A stretch of 64,000 nt of DNA from Janibacter limosus (GCF_004295485.1 NZ_CP036164.1:2046001-2110000); one strand, 5' to 3'; numbered from the stretch's first letter, positions 27,782-38,060 are shown. Notes: generated by a model not told the origin, from the sequence alone. A program made the numbers and translations.

Positions 27782-30700
27782 CTAGACCTCGACGGACTGG
27801 GCCGATGGCAGGTCGGTTGGCTGCTCCCGACCCTCCGGTGCGACATCGCGCAGCCGCTGGCTGACGACGGTGGTGATGCCGTCGCCACGCATCGAGACGC
27901 CGTAGAGCGCGTCCGCGACCTCCATCGTCTTCTTCTGGTGGGTGATGACGATCAGCTGGCTGGAGTCACGCAGCTCCTCGAAGAGCATGATCAGGCGGCC
28001 GAGGTTGGTGTCGTCGAGGGCCGCCTCGACCTCGTCCATGATGTAGAAGGGCGAGGGCCGCGCCTTGAAGATCGACACGAGCAGGGCCACCGCGACCAGC
28101 GATCGCTCGCCTCCCGAGAGCAGGGAGAGACGCTTGACCTTCTTGCCCGGCGGCCGCGCCTCGACCTCGATCCCGGTGGTCAGCATGTTGCTCGGGTCGG
28201 TGAGGATCAGCCGCCCCTCTCCCCCGGGGAAGAGGCGGGAGAACACCCCTTCGAACTGCTCGGCTGTGTCGGCGAAGGCCTCGGAGAAGACCTGCTCCAC
28301 GCGCTCGTCGATCTCGGCGACGATCGACAGCAGGTCCTTCTTGGACTGCCGCAGGTCCTCCAGCTGGGTGGTGAGGAAGGTGTGCCGCTCCTCGAGGGCA
28401 GCGAACTCCTCGAGCGCCAGCGGGTTGACCTTGCCCAACGCCTTGAGCCCACGCTCGGCGGTGCGCAGCCTCTTTTCCTGGACCTCGCGCACATAGGGCT
28501 GCGGCTGCGGGAAGTCCTCCGCATCCGGGTTCTCGTCGGGTCCCGCGACGTGCGGGACGAGCTGGTGGGGGCCGTACTCCTCCATCAGGGCGTCGGGGTC
28601 GACGCCCAGCTCCTCGATCGCCTTGGCCTGCAGCTGCTCGATCCGGGCGATCTGCTGGGCCCGCGCGACCTCGTCGCGGTGCACCTCGTCGGTCAGCTCG
28701 CGCAGCGCGTCCTGCTGGCCGGTCAGCTCGGTGCGCAGTCCCCGCAGGGCCTCGTCGCGCTCCACGCGAGCGGCCTCCCCGCTGTCGCGCTGCTGGGCCG
28801 CGACGGTGGCGGCAGCGGTGATGCGCTCAGCCGACCAGCGAGCGGCGATCTCGACGGCGGCAGCCACCTCGGCCTCGCGGCGACGGCGCTCCCGTCGGGC
28901 CCGCAGCCGCTCGCGCGCGGCGATCTCGTTGCGGGCAGCGCCCTCGAGCGACTCGGCCCGACCGTGCAGCGACCGGGCGCGCTCCTCCTTGGTACGAAGG
29001 GCGAGACGCACCTCGGTCTCCGCGGTGCGGGCCGACCTCGCCTCCAGCTCGAGACGCTCGCGGTCGTCGGCCGGCTCCTCGCCGTCGTCCTCGGTGGGTG
29101 CCGCGGAGGCGTCCTCGAGTCGCTGCTCGAGCTCGGCGAGCTCGCTCTTGTCGGCCTCCAACGCGGTGGTGATGTCGGTGATCTTGACGCGCGTGCGCTC
29201 GGCCTCGGCCCGCGCAGTGCGGGTCGTGGTGCCCAGCCCGCCGAGCTGCTCGGCGACGGCAGCCATCCGGGCGTCGGACTCGTGCAGCGCCTCCATGGCA
29301 GCGTCCAGGGCCTCGCGTCGCTCGGCCAGCACGGCCTTGGCCGTCGTGAGGGCGAAGGTCGACTGCTCGCTCCTGTGCGTGGCGTCCTGCAAGGTCGCCC
29401 GGGTCTCGTCGACGGCGGCCTGCAGCTCGAGCAGGCTGGGAGCAGCGCTCGACCCGCCCCGCACGAATCCGGGTCCGTAGACGTCGCCGTCCCGGGTCAC
29501 CGCCGTCAGGTCACCGACCTCGGCCAGGAGGGCCAGCGCGGCAGGGGTGTCCGCGACGATGGCGACGCGCTCGAGCACCTGCTCGACCGCGGGGCGCACC
29601 CCGTCGGGCGCCTCGACGACGTCACTGGCCCACACGGCACCCTCGGGCAGCCCGGGCCAGCCGGCGCGGTCGGAGGGGCGTGCGGTGGCCCCGACGACGA
29701 GGGTCGCCCGGCCGGAGTCGTCCGCGCGCAGCCGCTCGACCGCACGCGCCGCGGCGTCGATGCTGCCCACGGCGAGCGCGTTGCCGGCCTGGTCCAGGGC
29801 TGCGGCGACGGCGGCCTCGTGGCCACCACTCACCGTGATCAGCTCGGCGACCGAGCCGAGGATCTCGTGCTCGCCGTCGGCTGCCTCACGCAGCGCCTCG
29901 ACCCCGTCCTTGCGGCGCAGGCTCAGCTCGAGGGCCTCGAGGCGGGCCTGGGCCGACTGGCGGTCACGGTCAGCCGTGCGACCGGCCTCGACGATCCGCT
30001 CGACCTCGTCAGCGGCGGAGTCGTGGGCGTCGGTCGCGCGCTCGTACACCTCGTCAAGGCCCTCTTCGCTCCCTTCCTCGTCGGCGATCGTGCCCTCGAG
30101 GCGGTGGAACTCACGCTCCGCCTCGCTGGCCCGGGCGAGAGCGGTGGCGACGCTCTCCTCCAGGCGTCCGACCTCGGCCTCGCGGGCCTCGATCCGGGAA
30201 CGACGAGCACCGACCTGGCCGGCCAGACGGGCCAGTCCCTCACGACGATCGGCCGCTCGCTGGGCGAGGGCCGCGATGCGCTGCTGCTCGGCCGTGAAGG
30301 CCTTCTCCAGACCCTCGCGGGCGGCCACGGCCTCGGCGAGCTCCTCGGTGATCCGCGCGATCTCGGCGCGCAGTGCGTCCTCGTCGGCCCGTGCCTGCGC
30401 GGCCTGGGCGCGCAGCGCCTCGGGGTCACGACCGCTGGTCGTCTCGACCTCTTCGTCCTGCCCGAGCAGGCGCACCCGCTCGGCGGCCAACGACGCGGTG
30501 GCGGTGAGGCGGTCGCCGAGCGAGGCCAGGCGCACGGCCCGCTGCTGGGCGGCGGCGAGGTCGGCGGCCGCGGCGGCACCCGCCTCCTCGTGCTCGGTGA
30601 TGCGGGTGCGGGCGGCGAGGACCGCCTGCTCCAGGGTCTTGCGCCGCTCGAGCATGGCCTGCTCGTCGGCGACCTCCTGCTCGAGGGCGGAGGTCATCCG

Positions 30701-31405
30701 CACGAGGTCGTCGGCGAGCAGCCGGTAGCGCGCATCACGGGCGTCGGCCTGGATGACGACGGCCTTGCGGGCGGTCTCCGCCTGGCGGCCGAGCGGCCCG
30801 AGCTGGCGACGGATCTCGGTGGTCAGGTCGGCCACCCGGGAGAGGTTGGCCTCCATCCCGTCGAGCTTGCGGATCGCCTTCTCCTTGCGCTTGCGGTGCT
30901 TGAGGACGCCCGCGGCCTCCTCGATGAACCCGCGCCGCTCCTCAGCGGTCGCGCGCAGGACCGCGTCGAGCTGCCCCTGACCGACGATGACGTGCATCTC
31001 GCGGCCGATCCCGGAGTCGGAGAGCAGCTCCTGGATGTCGAGCAGTCGGCAGGAGGTGCCGTTGATCGCGTACTCCGAGCCGCCGTTGCGGAACATCGTG
31101 CGGCTGATCGTCACCTCGGAGTAGTCGATCGGCAGCGCACCGTCGGTGTTGTCGATCGTCATCGTCACCTCGGCGCGCCCCAGCGCCGCCCGGCCGGTCG
31201 TGCCGGCGAAGATGACGTCCTCCATCTTGCCGCCGCGCAGGGTCTTGGCCCCCTGCTCCCCCATCACCCACGCGAGGGCGTCCACGACATTGGACTTGCC
31301 CGAGCCGTTGGGCCCGACGATGCAGGTGATCCCGGGCTCGAGACGCATGTGGGTCGCCGAGGCAAACGACTTGAAGCCCTTGAGGGTGAGGCTCTTGACG
31401 TACAC
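27782..31405 (-). CDS. smc: Chromosome segregation protein SMC
   Basis: A 1207-residue condensin subunit. The N-terminal ATPase head has VYVKSLTLKGFKSFASATHM and Walker A GPNGSGKSNVVDAL; a coiled coil leads to a hinge near residue 510-640 (GGHEAAVAAALDQAGNALAV); a second coiled coil returns to the C-terminal head with the ABC signature LSGGERSLVAVALL and Walker B FYIMDEVEAALDD. The GTG at 31405 is chosen because family similarity begins there; GAGGAG lies upstream. ScpA and ScpB are not in the window. Confidence 0.97.
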   Translation of the reverse strand: MYVKSLTLKGFKSFASATHMRLEPGITCIVGPNGSGKSNVVDALAWVMGEQGAKTLRGGKMEDVIFAGTTGRAALGRAEVTMTIDNTDGALPIDYSEVTISRTMFRNGGSEYAINGTSCRLLDIQELLSDSGIGREMHVIVGQGQLDAVLRATAEERRGFIEEAAGVLKHRKRKEKAIRKLDGMEANLSRVADLTTEIRRQLGPLGRQAETARKAVVIQADARDARYRLLADDLVRMTSALEQEVADEQAMLERRKTLEQAVLAARTRITEHEEAGAAAAADLAAAQQRAVRLASLGDRLTATASLAAERVRLLGQDEEVETTSGRDPEALRAQAAQARADEDALRAEIARITEELAEAVAAREGLEKAFTAEQQRIAALAQRAADRREGLARLAGQVGARRSRIEAREAEVGRLEESVATALARASEAEREFHRLEGTIADEEGSEEGLDEVYERATDAHDSAADEVERIVEAGRTADRDRQSAQARLEALELSLRRKDGVEALREAADGEHEILGSVAELITVSGGHEAAVAAALDQAGNALAVGSIDAAARAVERLRADDSGRATLVVGATARPSDRAGWPGLPEGAVWASDVVEAPDGVRPAVEQVLERVAIVADTPAALALLAEVGDLTAVTRDGDVYGPGFVRGGSSAAPSLLELQAAVDETRATLQDATHRSEQSTFALTTAKAVLAERREALDAAMEALHESDARMAAVAEQLGGLGTTTRTARAEAERTRVKITDITTALEADKSELAELEQRLEDASAAPTEDDGEEPADDRERLELEARSARTAETEVRLALRTKEERARSLHGRAESLEGAARNEIAARERLRARRERRRREAEVAAAVEIAARWSAERITAAATVAAQQRDSGEAARVERDEALRGLRTELTGQQDALRELTDEVHRDEVARAQQIARIEQLQAKAIEELGVDPDALMEEYGPHQLVPHVAGPDENPDAEDFPQPQPYVREVQEKRLRTAERGLKALGKVNPLALEEFAALEERHTFLTTQLEDLRQSKKDLLSIVAEIDERVEQVFSEAFADTAEQFEGVFSRLFPGGEGRLILTDPSNMLTTGIEVEARPPGKKVKRLSLLSGGERSLVAVALLVSIFKARPSPFYIMDEVEAALDDTNLGRLIMLFEELRDSSQLIVITHQKKTMEVADALYGVSMRGDGITTVVSQRLRDVAPEGREQPTDLPSAQSVEV

Positions 31406-31517
31406 GAGCGGGACGCTCCTCGGGCTGACGGCGGACGATCCGGGCCACTCTACGTGGCGGGCCCCGCTCGGGGCCCGCTGCTGCGCTGGCCGGGGGGATC
31501 GGCGACGGACCCGGGCG

Positions 31518-32279
31518 TCAGGCGGTGAGGACGATCGGGTCGCCGTCGGTGATCGCGATGGTGTGCTCGCTGTGGGCGCCGCGGGAGCCATCGGCGCTGC
31601 GCAGGGTCCAGCCGTCGGGGTCGGTGAAGATCTCGTCGGTGGTGGCGAGGAACCACGGCTCGATGGCGATCGTCAGGCCGGGCCGCAGCGGGATCCCGCG
31701 GCCCGCGCGACCGTCGTTGGAGATGTGCGGGTCCCCGTGCATCTCCCGGCCGACGCCATGGCCACCGAAGTCGGTGTTGATCGAGTAGCCCTCTGCGCGA
31801 GCGATGCCGGCGATGGCAGCGCCGATGTCGCCGATCTTCTTGCCGGGTCGGGCGATCTCGATCGCGGCAGCCAGCGCCCGCTCGGTGGTGTCGATCAGGC
31901 GCAGGTCCTCCGGGTCGGGGGTGCCGACGACGAAGGAGCGGGCGGCGTCGCAGACCCAACCGCCCACGGACACGGCGAAGTCGACGGAGAGCAGGTCGCC
32001 GTCGCGGAGCCGGTAGTCGTGCGGGAGACCGTGCAGGACGGCGTCGTTGACCGAGGTGCACAGCACCTTGCCGAAGGGGCTGGCCCCGAAGGAGGGGTGG
32101 TAGTCGATGTAGCAGGAGCTCCCTCCGGCAGCACGGATCATGTCGTGCGCGAGCGCATCGAGCTCGAGCAGGTTGGTGCCCACCGTGGCCGTCTCGGTGA
32201 GCCGCTGCAGCACGTCACGCACGAGACGTCCCGCGGGCCGCATGGCCTCGATCTCCTGTGGGGTCTTCAGCTCGATCAT
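31518..32279 (-). CDS. map: Methionine aminopeptidase, type I
   Basis: A 253-residue enzyme that removes N-terminal Met. Metal ligands are visible: Asp in LLSVDFAVSVGGWVCDAARSF (two Asp), His in GGHGVGREMHGDPHI, Glu in AIEPWF and Glu in HSEHTIAI. The ATG at 32279 overlaps the chorismate mutase stop (ATGA), an unusual pairing for these two genes. Actinobacteria often carry two map genes; this one is not beside adk. Confidence 0.95.
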   Translation of the reverse strand: MIELKTPQEIEAMRPAGRLVRDVLQRLTETATVGTNLLELDALAHDMIRAAGGSSCYIDYHPSFGASPFGKVLCTSVNDAVLHGLPHDYRLRDGDLLSVDFAVSVGGWVCDAARSFVVGTPDPEDLRLIDTTERALAAAIEIARPGKKIGDIGAAIAGIARAEGYSINTDFGGHGVGREMHGDPHISNDGRAGRGIPLRPGLTIAIEPWFLATTDEIFTDPDGWTLRSADGSRGAHSEHTIAITDGDPIVLTA

Positions 32280-32593
32280 GCGTCTGCGTCCTCTGCGGAG
32301 TCGGCCTGGCGCCCCGCGATCTGCTCGTGATGGTGGATGACCTCGGCGATGACGAAGTTCAGGAACTTCTCCGCGAAGACGGGGTCCAGGCCCGCGTCGT
32401 GGGCCAGACCGCGCAGCCTGGCGATCTGCCGCTCCTCGCGAGCCGGGTCGGCCGGAGGCAGGTCGATGCTGGCCTTGAGCATGCCCACGCTCTGGGTGGC
32501 CTTGAAGCGCTCGGCCAGCAGGTGGATCAGGGCGGCGTCGATGTTGTCGATGGACTGGCGCAGCCGCAGCAGCTCGGGATGTGTCTCGCTCAC
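32276..32593 (-). CDS. Chorismate mutase (AroQ class)
   Basis: A 105-residue all-helical chorismate mutase converting chorismate to prephenate for Phe/Tyr synthesis. LRQSIDNIDAALIHLLAERFKATQSVGMLKA supplies the conserved Arg/Asp/Lys positions, and REERQIARLRGLAHDAGLDPVFAEKFLNFVIAEVI completes the helical bundle. The start is GTG at 32593 with TAGCCT exactly seven bases upstream, so the message is probably leaderless. Confidence 0.9.
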   Translation of the reverse strand: MSETHPELLRLRQSIDNIDAALIHLLAERFKATQSVGMLKASIDLPPADPAREERQIARLRGLAHDAGLDPVFAEKFLNFVIAEVIHHHEQIAGRQADSAEDADA

Positions 32594-32600
32594 CCGGTCA

Positions 32601-32606
32601 AGGCTA
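32601..32606 (-). promoter_or_regulatory. TAnnnT -10 box seven bases before the chorismate mutase GTG
   Basis: TAGCCT on the minus strand is followed by seven bases and the GTG at 32593. The same spacing recurs at many genes here. Confidence 0.6.
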
Positions 32607-32614
32607 GGTCACGC

Positions 32615-33145
32615 CTACGCCCGGAACTCCCCGGGTCGGGGCTGGTCGGCGGGGTCGAGCAGGCTCCCGTCCTCCCAGGCGAAGCGCCCGGCCTCGTCCG
32701 ACCACGTCACCTGGAGCCCGAGCACCGAGAACTCGGGCGGCCGCTCGTAGAAGCCGTTGGCCGCGAAGAAGATCTCGCCGGGGTTGGGTACGGCCTCGAT
32801 GAGCAGCGATCGTCCGTCGAGCTCGACCAGCTCACCGGGCACCAAGTCGCGTCCCGCGTGCACCCACCCGGAGACGGCATTGAGGACGCCGCAGGCCGAC
32901 GCGGGGGACAACCCGAAGACCAGGAGCTCCGGATGCCCCACGCCGTGCAGCCCGGTGGTGTAGGCGAAGGGCGGCCTCTCCGCCGCCACGTCGTCGTCAC
33001 GAGCATCTGCGGGCACCGCCGCACACGTGCCGCACTCGCAGTCCCCACCCACGTACGTGTTCCACACCCCGAGCTCGCGGATGCCCATCGCCATCCGTTG
33101 ACGCGTCTGGTCCCTGAACGCGGTGAGCGCCGCCTCGGTGTCCAT
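32615..33145 (-). CDS. DUF4262 domain protein
   Basis: A 176-residue protein of the DUF4262 family, recognised by FAYTTGLHGVGHPELLVFGLS near residue 60 and the following WVHAGRDLVPGE segment. Two Cys in CECGTC near residue 36 are an extra feature that might bind metal. Function is unknown. GAAGGGGGAG lies just before the ATG at 33145, a good ribosome-binding site, and a possible -10 TAGCGT lies near 33192-33197. Confidence 0.82.
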   Translation of the reverse strand: MDTEAALTAFRDQTRQRMAMGIRELGVWNTYVGGDCECGTCAAVPADARDDDVAAERPPFAYTTGLHGVGHPELLVFGLSPASACGVLNAVSGWVHAGRDLVPGELVELDGRSLLIEAVPNPGEIFFAANGFYERPPEFSVLGLQVTWSDEAGRFAWEDGSLLDPADQPRPGEFRA

Positions 33146-33238
33146 GTCTCCCCCTTCGACCGTCGACCACGGTGGCCGCCCTGCTGACGACGCTATCGAT
33201 GAGGGCGGTCTGCGGTCCGCGGTTTTCCACAGGGAGGC

Positions 33239-33529
33239 TCACTTCTCGACGAAGCCGGCGATCCCTCCCTTCGCGCTGGCGTCCTGCCGGACCACGGAGG
33301 TGACGCTGCCGGGTCGCCGTGTGGTGGAGGGCTGCTCGCGCAGCAGCTCCTCGATCTGCTCCAGCGCCGAAGGGGGACCCTCCGCCACGACCTCGACCCT
33401 CCCGTCGTCCATGTTGCGGGCATGACCGACGAGGCCGAGCTCGAGGGCCCGGGCTCGGGTCCACCACCGGAAGCCGACTCCCTGAACCCGACCACGGACG
33501 AAGAAGGTCGCGCGCTCCGTGCTGCTCAT
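33239..33529 (-). CDS. acyP: Acylphosphatase
   Basis: A 96-residue enzyme hydrolysing carboxyl-phosphate bonds. The catalytic Arg is in [12 protein letters not shown] and the catalytic Asn in [17 protein letters not shown]; length and ferredoxin-like fold pattern are normal. Actinobacterial acyP commonly sits between mutM and smc, as it nearly does here. TAGTTT lies exactly seven bases before the ATG, indicating a leaderless message. Confidence 0.93.
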   Translation of the reverse strand: MSSTERATFFVRGRVQGVGFRWWTRARALELGLVGHARNMDDGRVEVVAEGPPSALEQIEELLREQPSTTRRPGSVTSVVRQDASAKGGIAGFVEK

Positions 33530-33536
33530 GCCCGCA

Positions 33537-33592
33537 AAACTACCGGTCCTGCGGTGCGCCTCCCCCACCCTGACCCCGCGAGTGCATAGCGT
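33537..33592. promoter_or_regulatory. Divergent leaderless promoters for acyP and the acyltransferase
   Basis: Minus-strand TAGTTT (33537-33542) is seven bases before the acyP ATG. Plus-strand TAGCGT (33587-33592) is seven bases before the acyltransferase GTG at 33600. The two boxes face apart across about 45 bp. Confidence 0.6.
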
Positions 33593-33599
33593 CGACCGC

Positions 33600-35519
33600 G
33601 TGGGTCAGCCAACCGCCACCGCCGACGTCGAGGTCACCTCGGAGCCCGCCGCGGCCACCCCCGACGTCAGCACCACGCGTGCTCGTCGATCCCCTCGTGG
33701 GCACCTCGCCGGACTCGACGGCCTGCGTGCCCTCGCGGTCATCGCGGTGGTCGTCTTCCACCTCGATCCCTCGTGGCTGCCCGGAGGCTTCCTCGGCGTC
33801 GACGTCTTCTTCGTCATCTCCGGCTTCCTCATCACCACGCTCCTCGTGCGGGAGCGCCGTGACACCGGGCGCGTCGACCTGCGCGGCTTCTGGACCCGCC
33901 GGGCCCGCAGGCTGCTGCCGGCGCTCCTCGTCGTCGTGCCGGCCGCGATCCTCATCGCCCGCACCGTCGAGGCCGACCTGCTCGTCGGGGTGCGCCGCCA
34001 GGCGCTCGGTGCCCTGACCTTCTCCACCAACTGGCTCGAGATCGCCCAGGGCAGCAACTACTTCGCCGCCACCTCGCCGCAGCTCTTCATGAACTTCTGG
34101 AGCCTCGCGGTCGAGGAGCAGTTCTACCTCTTCTGGCCGCTGGTGATGCTCGGTCTGCTGACGCTCCACCGCCGCTTCGCTCTCACCGAGGGCGCGCTCG
34201 CCACGATCGTGCTGGGCGTCGGCGTCGCCTCCGCCGTCCTGATGGCCCTCACCCACGACGGGGCCAATGCCACCCGCGCCTACTACGGCACCGACACCCA
34301 CCTCTTCGGTCTGATGCTCGGGGCGGCCCTGGCGATCGTCTGGACCGGCCCCCTTCGCGCCTACACGACCAACCCCCGCTGGGGCGCCCACCGTCGCTGG
34401 TTCGTCGGTGGGGCGATCGCCACCATCGCCGCGCTCTTCCTGCTGGCCGGAGAGGAGCACGCCTGGACCTTCGTTCTGGGCATCCCGCTCGTCTCCGTGG
34501 CCACCGCCGTCCTCCTGCTCGCCGCCGTGGAGCGGCCCGGGAAGGTGCGCGCAGTCCTCGAGCTGCCGCCGCTGGCCTGGATCGGTCAGCGCTCCTACGG
34601 CATCTACCTGTGGCACTGGCCGGTCATCCTCATCGTCGCCCAGGACATCCCGACCAACGCGGGCACCCCGGGCTTCGTGTGGACCCGGGTGTGGGCGGTC
34701 GTCGTGACCCTCGCCGTGGCCGACCTGTCCTTCCGCTTCGTCGAGACACCGGTACGACGACTGGGCTTCCGCGAGACCGGCCGCCGGATCCTCGGCGCCT
34801 TCGCCCTGCTGCGGTCCGTGCGCACCCGCCGCATCGTCCTCGGGGGCGTCGTCGCCGGTGCCCTGGTCCTGGGTGTCGTCCTCGTGACGGCGCCGGACAC
34901 CACGACGACCCAGCGGACCATCGAGCAGAACCAGGCGCGGGCGGCCGCCCCGCGCAAGACCGAGCCCGCCCCCACCTTCTCCGGCACCAAGAGCTTCACG
35001 ATGCCGACCGGGGACGAGATCGACGTCTTCGGCGACTCGATGGTCGTCGGCTCGGTCCCGGCCCTCGAGTACTACTTCCCCGGCATCCAGATCGACGCCC
35101 GCTCCAACCGCCGCTGGAGCGACGGGCTGGCCGCCGTGGGGTCGGCCGGCACGTCCCTGCGCCGGGCCGTCGTCCTCGCCTTCGGGACCAACGCCGGCAC
35201 CGACCCCGAGACCGTCGAGGCGATCCTCGCCGAGATCGGGGACGACCGCATGGTCGTCATCGTCAACCTGCACGCCGATCGTCTCTCACGCATCGACGAC
35301 GACAACGCGGCGCTGAAGAAGATCGCCGACAAGCACCCCAATGTCGCTCTCGCCGACTGGGACTCGGCCGTGGCCGCCGAGGACCTGCAGGCCGACGGGA
35401 TCCACCCGTCGCTCGGTGGTGCGCACACCTACGCGGCGACCATCCGCAAGGCCTTCGCCGACCTGTCCACGAAGCACACCGGCAAGGCCGTCACGCTCAA
35501 GCCGCTCCCCCGCCCCTGA
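33600..35519 (+). CDS. Membrane acyltransferase (acyltransferase-3) with SGNH-like outer domain
   Basis: A 639-residue OatA-like protein. The N-terminal acyltransferase-3 domain shows [22 protein letters not shown], with the catalytic-region His, and [21 protein letters not shown], then about ten membrane helices and [13 protein letters not shown]. The C-terminal outer SGNH-type domain has Ser in [11 protein letters not shown] (~residue 474) and Asp-x-x-His in ADGIHPSLG (~residue 598). Such proteins O-acetylate cell-wall glycans or surface polysaccharides; the acceptor is not known. The GTG at 33600 is picked from the leaderless -10 box; longer starts are possible. Confidence 0.87.
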   Translation: MGQPTATADVEVTSEPAAATPDVSTTRARRSPRGHLAGLDGLRALAVIAVVVFHLDPSWLPGGFLGVDVFFVISGFLITTLLVRERRDTGRVDLRGFWTRRARRLLPALLVVVPAAILIARTVEADLLVGVRRQALGALTFSTNWLEIAQGSNYFAATSPQLFMNFWSLAVEEQFYLFWPLVMLGLLTLHRRFALTEGALATIVLGVGVASAVLMALTHDGANATRAYYGTDTHLFGLMLGAALAIVWTGPLRAYTTNPRWGAHRRWFVGGAIATIAALFLLAGEEHAWTFVLGIPLVSVATAVLLLAAVERPGKVRAVLELPPLAWIGQRSYGIYLWHWPVILIVAQDIPTNAGTPGFVWTRVWAVVVTLAVADLSFRFVETPVRRLGFRETGRRILGAFALLRSVRTRRIVLGGVVAGALVLGVVLVTAPDTTTTQRTIEQNQARAAAPRKTEPAPTFSGTKSFTMPTGDEIDVFGDSMVVGSVPALEYYFPGIQIDARSNRRWSDGLAAVGSAGTSLRRAVVLAFGTNAGTDPETVEAILAEIGDDRMVVIVNLHADRLSRIDDDNAALKKIADKHPNVALADWDSAVAAEDLQADGIHPSLGGAHTYAATIRKAFADLSTKHTGKAVTLKPLPRP

Positions 35520-35534
35520 CCGGCGGGCCCGTCC

Positions 35535-36407
35535 TCAGGCTCGAGCGAAGCGCGGACGCACCTGGCAGCGGGGGCAGCTCGTGGAGCTGCGGTTCATGAA
35601 CTGCTCGCGGCGCATCGTCGCCCCGCAGCGGGGACACGGGCGCCCCTCCTGCCCGTAGGCGGACAGCGACCGGTCGAAGTACCCCGAGGCGCCGTTGACG
35701 TTGACGTACAGCGCGTCGAAGCTGGTGCCGCCCTGGGCGAGCGCCTCGGCCATGACGTCGCGCGCGTGGTCGAGCAGCCGTCCGATGGCCGGCTTCGTCA
35801 GCTCGTTGGCCAGGCGCTCCCCGTGCACGCCGGCGCGCCACAGCGCCTCGTCGGCGTAGATGTTGCCGATGCCCGAGACGACGGTCTGGTTGAGCAGCAC
35901 CCGCTTGATGCCGCTGCGTCTGGCCTTGACGTCACGCACGACCGCCTCGCGGTCGTAGTGCGGGTCGAAGGGGTCGAGGGCGATGTGCGCGACGCTCGAG
36001 GGCACGCCGTCGACGAGGTCGGCCAGGGCGAAGCCGCCGAAGGTGCGCTGGTCGACGAAGCGCAGCTCGCTCCCTTCGTCGGCGAAGCGGACCCGCGCGT
36101 GGGTGTGCCGCGCCTCGGGGTCGTCAGGGCCGGTGACGAGCATCTGGCCGCTCATGCCGAGGTGGACGATGAGGCCCTCGTCGGGCACCGCCTCGGGTGC
36201 GTCCGCGAGCGACAACCACAGGTACTTGCCGCGACGGTGCGCCCCGGTGACCGTGCGCCCGGCCAGACGGTCCTCGAGGTCCCGCGGACCGGGCTCGTGG
36301 CGGCGGGCGACCCGGTGCCCGCTCAGGGCCAGCGTCTGGATGGTCCGGCCGCTCACGTGGTCGGCGAGACCCCGGCGGACCACCTCGACCTCGGGCAGCT
36401 CAGGCAT
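35535..36407 (-). CDS. mutM: Formamidopyrimidine-DNA glycosylase
   Basis: A 290-residue bifunctional base-excision repair glycosylase/AP lyase for 8-oxoguanine and FaPy lesions. It starts [14 protein letters not shown] with the Pro nucleophile and catalytic Glu, has [17 protein letters not shown] in the H2TH region, and ends with a four-Cys zinc finger (CPRCGATM...CPRCQ). The ATG at 36407 must be exact because the Pro is at position 2. It is 17 bases after the rnc stop. Confidence 0.97.
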   Translation of the reverse strand: MPELPEVEVVRRGLADHVSGRTIQTLALSGHRVARRHEPGPRDLEDRLAGRTVTGAHRRGKYLWLSLADAPEAVPDEGLIVHLGMSGQMLVTGPDDPEARHTHARVRFADEGSELRFVDQRTFGGFALADLVDGVPSSVAHIALDPFDPHYDREAVVRDVKARRSGIKRVLLNQTVVSGIGNIYADEALWRAGVHGERLANELTKPAIGRLLDHARDVMAEALAQGGTSFDALYVNVNGASGYFDRSLSAYGQEGRPCPRCGATMRREQFMNRSSTSCPRCQVRPRFARA

Positions 36408-36424
36408 GTCGCACCAGCGTCACG

Positions 36425-37171
36425 TCAGGCGGAGGTGGCCGCTTGATCAGCGGTGAGCGCGGCATAGGCGTCGGCCGCGGCCTCCTGCTCGGCGATCTTC
36501 TTGGTCCGGCCGCTGCCGTGACCGCGGGCCACGTCGGCGATGATCGCCTCTGCGGTGAAGGTCTTGTCGTGGTCGGGGCCCTCGTCGCTGGTGCGGTAGT
36601 GGACGCTCCCGAGGTCCTGGGCTGCCGCGACCTCCTGCAGCGAGGTCTTCCAGTCCAGTCCCGCGCCGAGGGTCGCGGAGCTCCTCATCAGCGGCCCGAG
36701 GAGGGAGTGGACGAGCAGCTCGGCGGCGTCGAAGCCACGCGGCCTGGGAGTGGACAGGTAGACCGCCCCGATGACCGCCTCGACGGTGTCGGCGAGGATC
36801 GAGTCCTTGTCGCGACCGCCGGTCGTCTCCTCGCCACGACCGAGGCTGACGAAGGCACCCAGGTCGATCGTGCGGCCGACCTGCGCGAGCGCGCGCATGT
36901 TGACCACCGCGGCACGCAGCTTGGCCAGCTCCCCCTCGGTGAGGTCGGGGTGCGTGGTGTGCAGGTGGTCGGTGACGACGAGACCGAGCACGGAGTCCCC
37001 GAGGAACTCCAGCCGCTCGTTGTGCGGCAGACCACCGTGCTCGTAGGAGTACGAGCGGTGGGTGAGGGCACGCATGAGCAGCGGCTCGTCGACGGGCTCC
37101 CCTGTGACCTCGGTGAGGTATCGGGAGAGCTCCTCGACGGGCCGCTGCTGCGATGAGGTCCTGTCGCTCAT
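36425..37171 (-). CDS. rnc: Ribonuclease III
   Basis: A 248-residue double-strand-specific endoribonuclease that processes rRNA. The signature [21 protein letters not shown] and the second acidic site [13 protein letters not shown] form the catalytic centre; the C-terminal dsRNA-binding domain ends in [18 protein letters not shown]. The ATG at 37171 lies in the loop of an 8-bp hairpin and has no clear ribosome-binding site, 13 bases after the rpmF stop. Confidence 0.96.
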   Translation of the reverse strand: MSDRTSSQQRPVEELSRYLTEVTGEPVDEPLLMRALTHRSYSYEHGGLPHNERLEFLGDSVLGLVVTDHLHTTHPDLTEGELAKLRAAVVNMRALAQVGRTIDLGAFVSLGRGEETTGGRDKDSILADTVEAVIGAVYLSTPRPRGFDAAELLVHSLLGPLMRSSATLGAGLDWKTSLQEVAAAQDLGSVHYRTSDEGPDHDKTFTAEAIIADVARGHGSGRTKKIAEQEAAADAYAALTADQAATSA

Positions 37172-37180
37172 TGCGACAGG
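37160..37180 (-). promoter_or_regulatory. Hairpin with the rnc start codon in its loop
   Basis: CCTGTCGC and GCGACAGG form a perfect 8-bp stem around the loop AATGA on the minus strand; the loop contains the rnc ATG. Such a fold could limit translation of RNase III or be a site of its own cleavage, which is inference. Confidence 0.5.
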
Positions 37181-37184
37181 AAGC

Positions 37185-37379
37185 TCAGGCCTGGTGCTCG
37201 GTACGGTCTGCGGTCGCGTAGTAGCGACCCTTGTACGTCCCGCAGCTCGGGCAGGCCTGGTGGGCCGGCGCCGGCGACTTGCACTGGGGGCAGGTCGACA
37301 GCGCGGTGGGCGTCGCCTTCCAGTTCGCGCGGCGGCTACGGGTGTTGGAGCGCGACATCTTCCGCTTCGGGACGGCCAC
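37185..37379 (-). CDS. rpmF: 50S ribosomal protein L32 (zinc-ribbon form)
   Basis: A 64-residue bL32 starting [25 protein letters not shown] and CPSC pairs form the zinc ribbon, so this is the Zn-binding C+ paralogue. The start is GTG at 37379, just after the DUF177 gene stop. Actinobacteria often keep a second Zn-free copy elsewhere for zinc shortage. Confidence 0.96.
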   Translation of the reverse strand: MAVPKRKMSRSNTRSRRANWKATPTALSTCPQCKSPAPAHQACPSCGTYKGRYYATADRTEHQA

Positions 37380-37380
37380 G

Positions 37381-37977
37381 TCAGTTCCTCTTCTCTTCGT
37401 TGTCCACATCCCCCGACGGCGACGCAAGAGGCGCGAGTGCCTCGAGTGCCGCCCACCGGGGGTCGATCAGCTCATGGTGGTGGTCCGGGTCGTCCTCGAG
37501 CCTGGCTCCACAGTCGGAGCACAGTCCCGGGCAGTCATCTCGGCACACCGGTTGGAACGGCAGGCTCGGCAGCACCGCGTCCCTCAGCACCGGCTCGAGG
37601 TCGATCTTCTCGTCCACGATCTGGTGCTCGTCCTGCTCATCGGCCTCTGCATCCACCTCGCGGTGGTGCTGTGCCCGATCCGGCCACACGAACAGCTCCT
37701 GGAAGCGATTGTTGACCGGCAGGTCGAGATCGTCCAGGCACCGCACGCAGGGTCCGACCGCCGAGGCAGAGACCGTTCCTGTCACCAGCACACCCTCGTG
37801 CACGGACTCCATCCGCACCTGCAGGTCCATCATCTGGCCCTGCGGGACGGACAGCACATCCGTGCCGAAATCAGCTGGCGCCTCGGCCTGGAAGTCCACT
37901 TCGTGCATCGACCCGGGTCTGCGGCCGACATTCTTGGCATCGAGCACCAAGGACGAGGCGGGGGCGTTGCGGTTCAT
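37381..37977 (-). CDS. DUF177 (YceD-like) protein
   Basis: A 198-residue protein of the DUF177 family, which in many bacteria precedes rpmF and is linked to 23S rRNA accumulation. [12 protein letters not shown] and [16 protein letters not shown] give a four-or-more Cys zinc-site pattern. It starts at ATG 37977 and ends two bases before rpmF. A possible promoter lies at 38033-38060. Confidence 0.9.
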   Translation of the reverse strand: MNRNAPASSLVLDAKNVGRRPGSMHEVDFQAEAPADFGTDVLSVPQGQMMDLQVRMESVHEGVLVTGTVSASAVGPCVRCLDDLDLPVNNRFQELFVWPDRAQHHREVDAEADEQDEHQIVDEKIDLEPVLRDAVLPSLPFQPVCRDDCPGLCSDCGARLEDDPDHHHELIDPRWAALEALAPLASPSGDVDNEEKRN

Positions 37978-38032
37978 GGCTCCAGTTTCCGAAGAGATCG
38001 GTCCACGACACGACGACGTAGACCGACGCCCA

Positions 38033-38060
38033 AGACTACCGGCGATTCCCCCTCGCCCCA
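38033..38060 (-). promoter_or_regulatory. Candidate promoter of the DUF177-rpmF-rnc-mutM operon
   Basis: On the minus strand GGTTTGGGGCGAGG is followed 11-12 bases later by TAGTCT (38038 to 38033), a layout much like the rpmB and rpsP promoters. The leader would be about 50 bases. Confidence 0.45.

Noticed and set aside
27938..31528. A 1196-codon open frame on the plus strand opposite smc
   Set aside because: It is Gly/Leu/Arg-rich, shows no domain, and mirrors the third-codon GC bias of smc; an antisense shadow.
33540..35273. A 577-codon minus-strand frame inside the acyltransferase gene
   Set aside because: Low-complexity charged translation (Gly/Asp/Glu/Arg) and no family; shadow of the real plus-strand gene.
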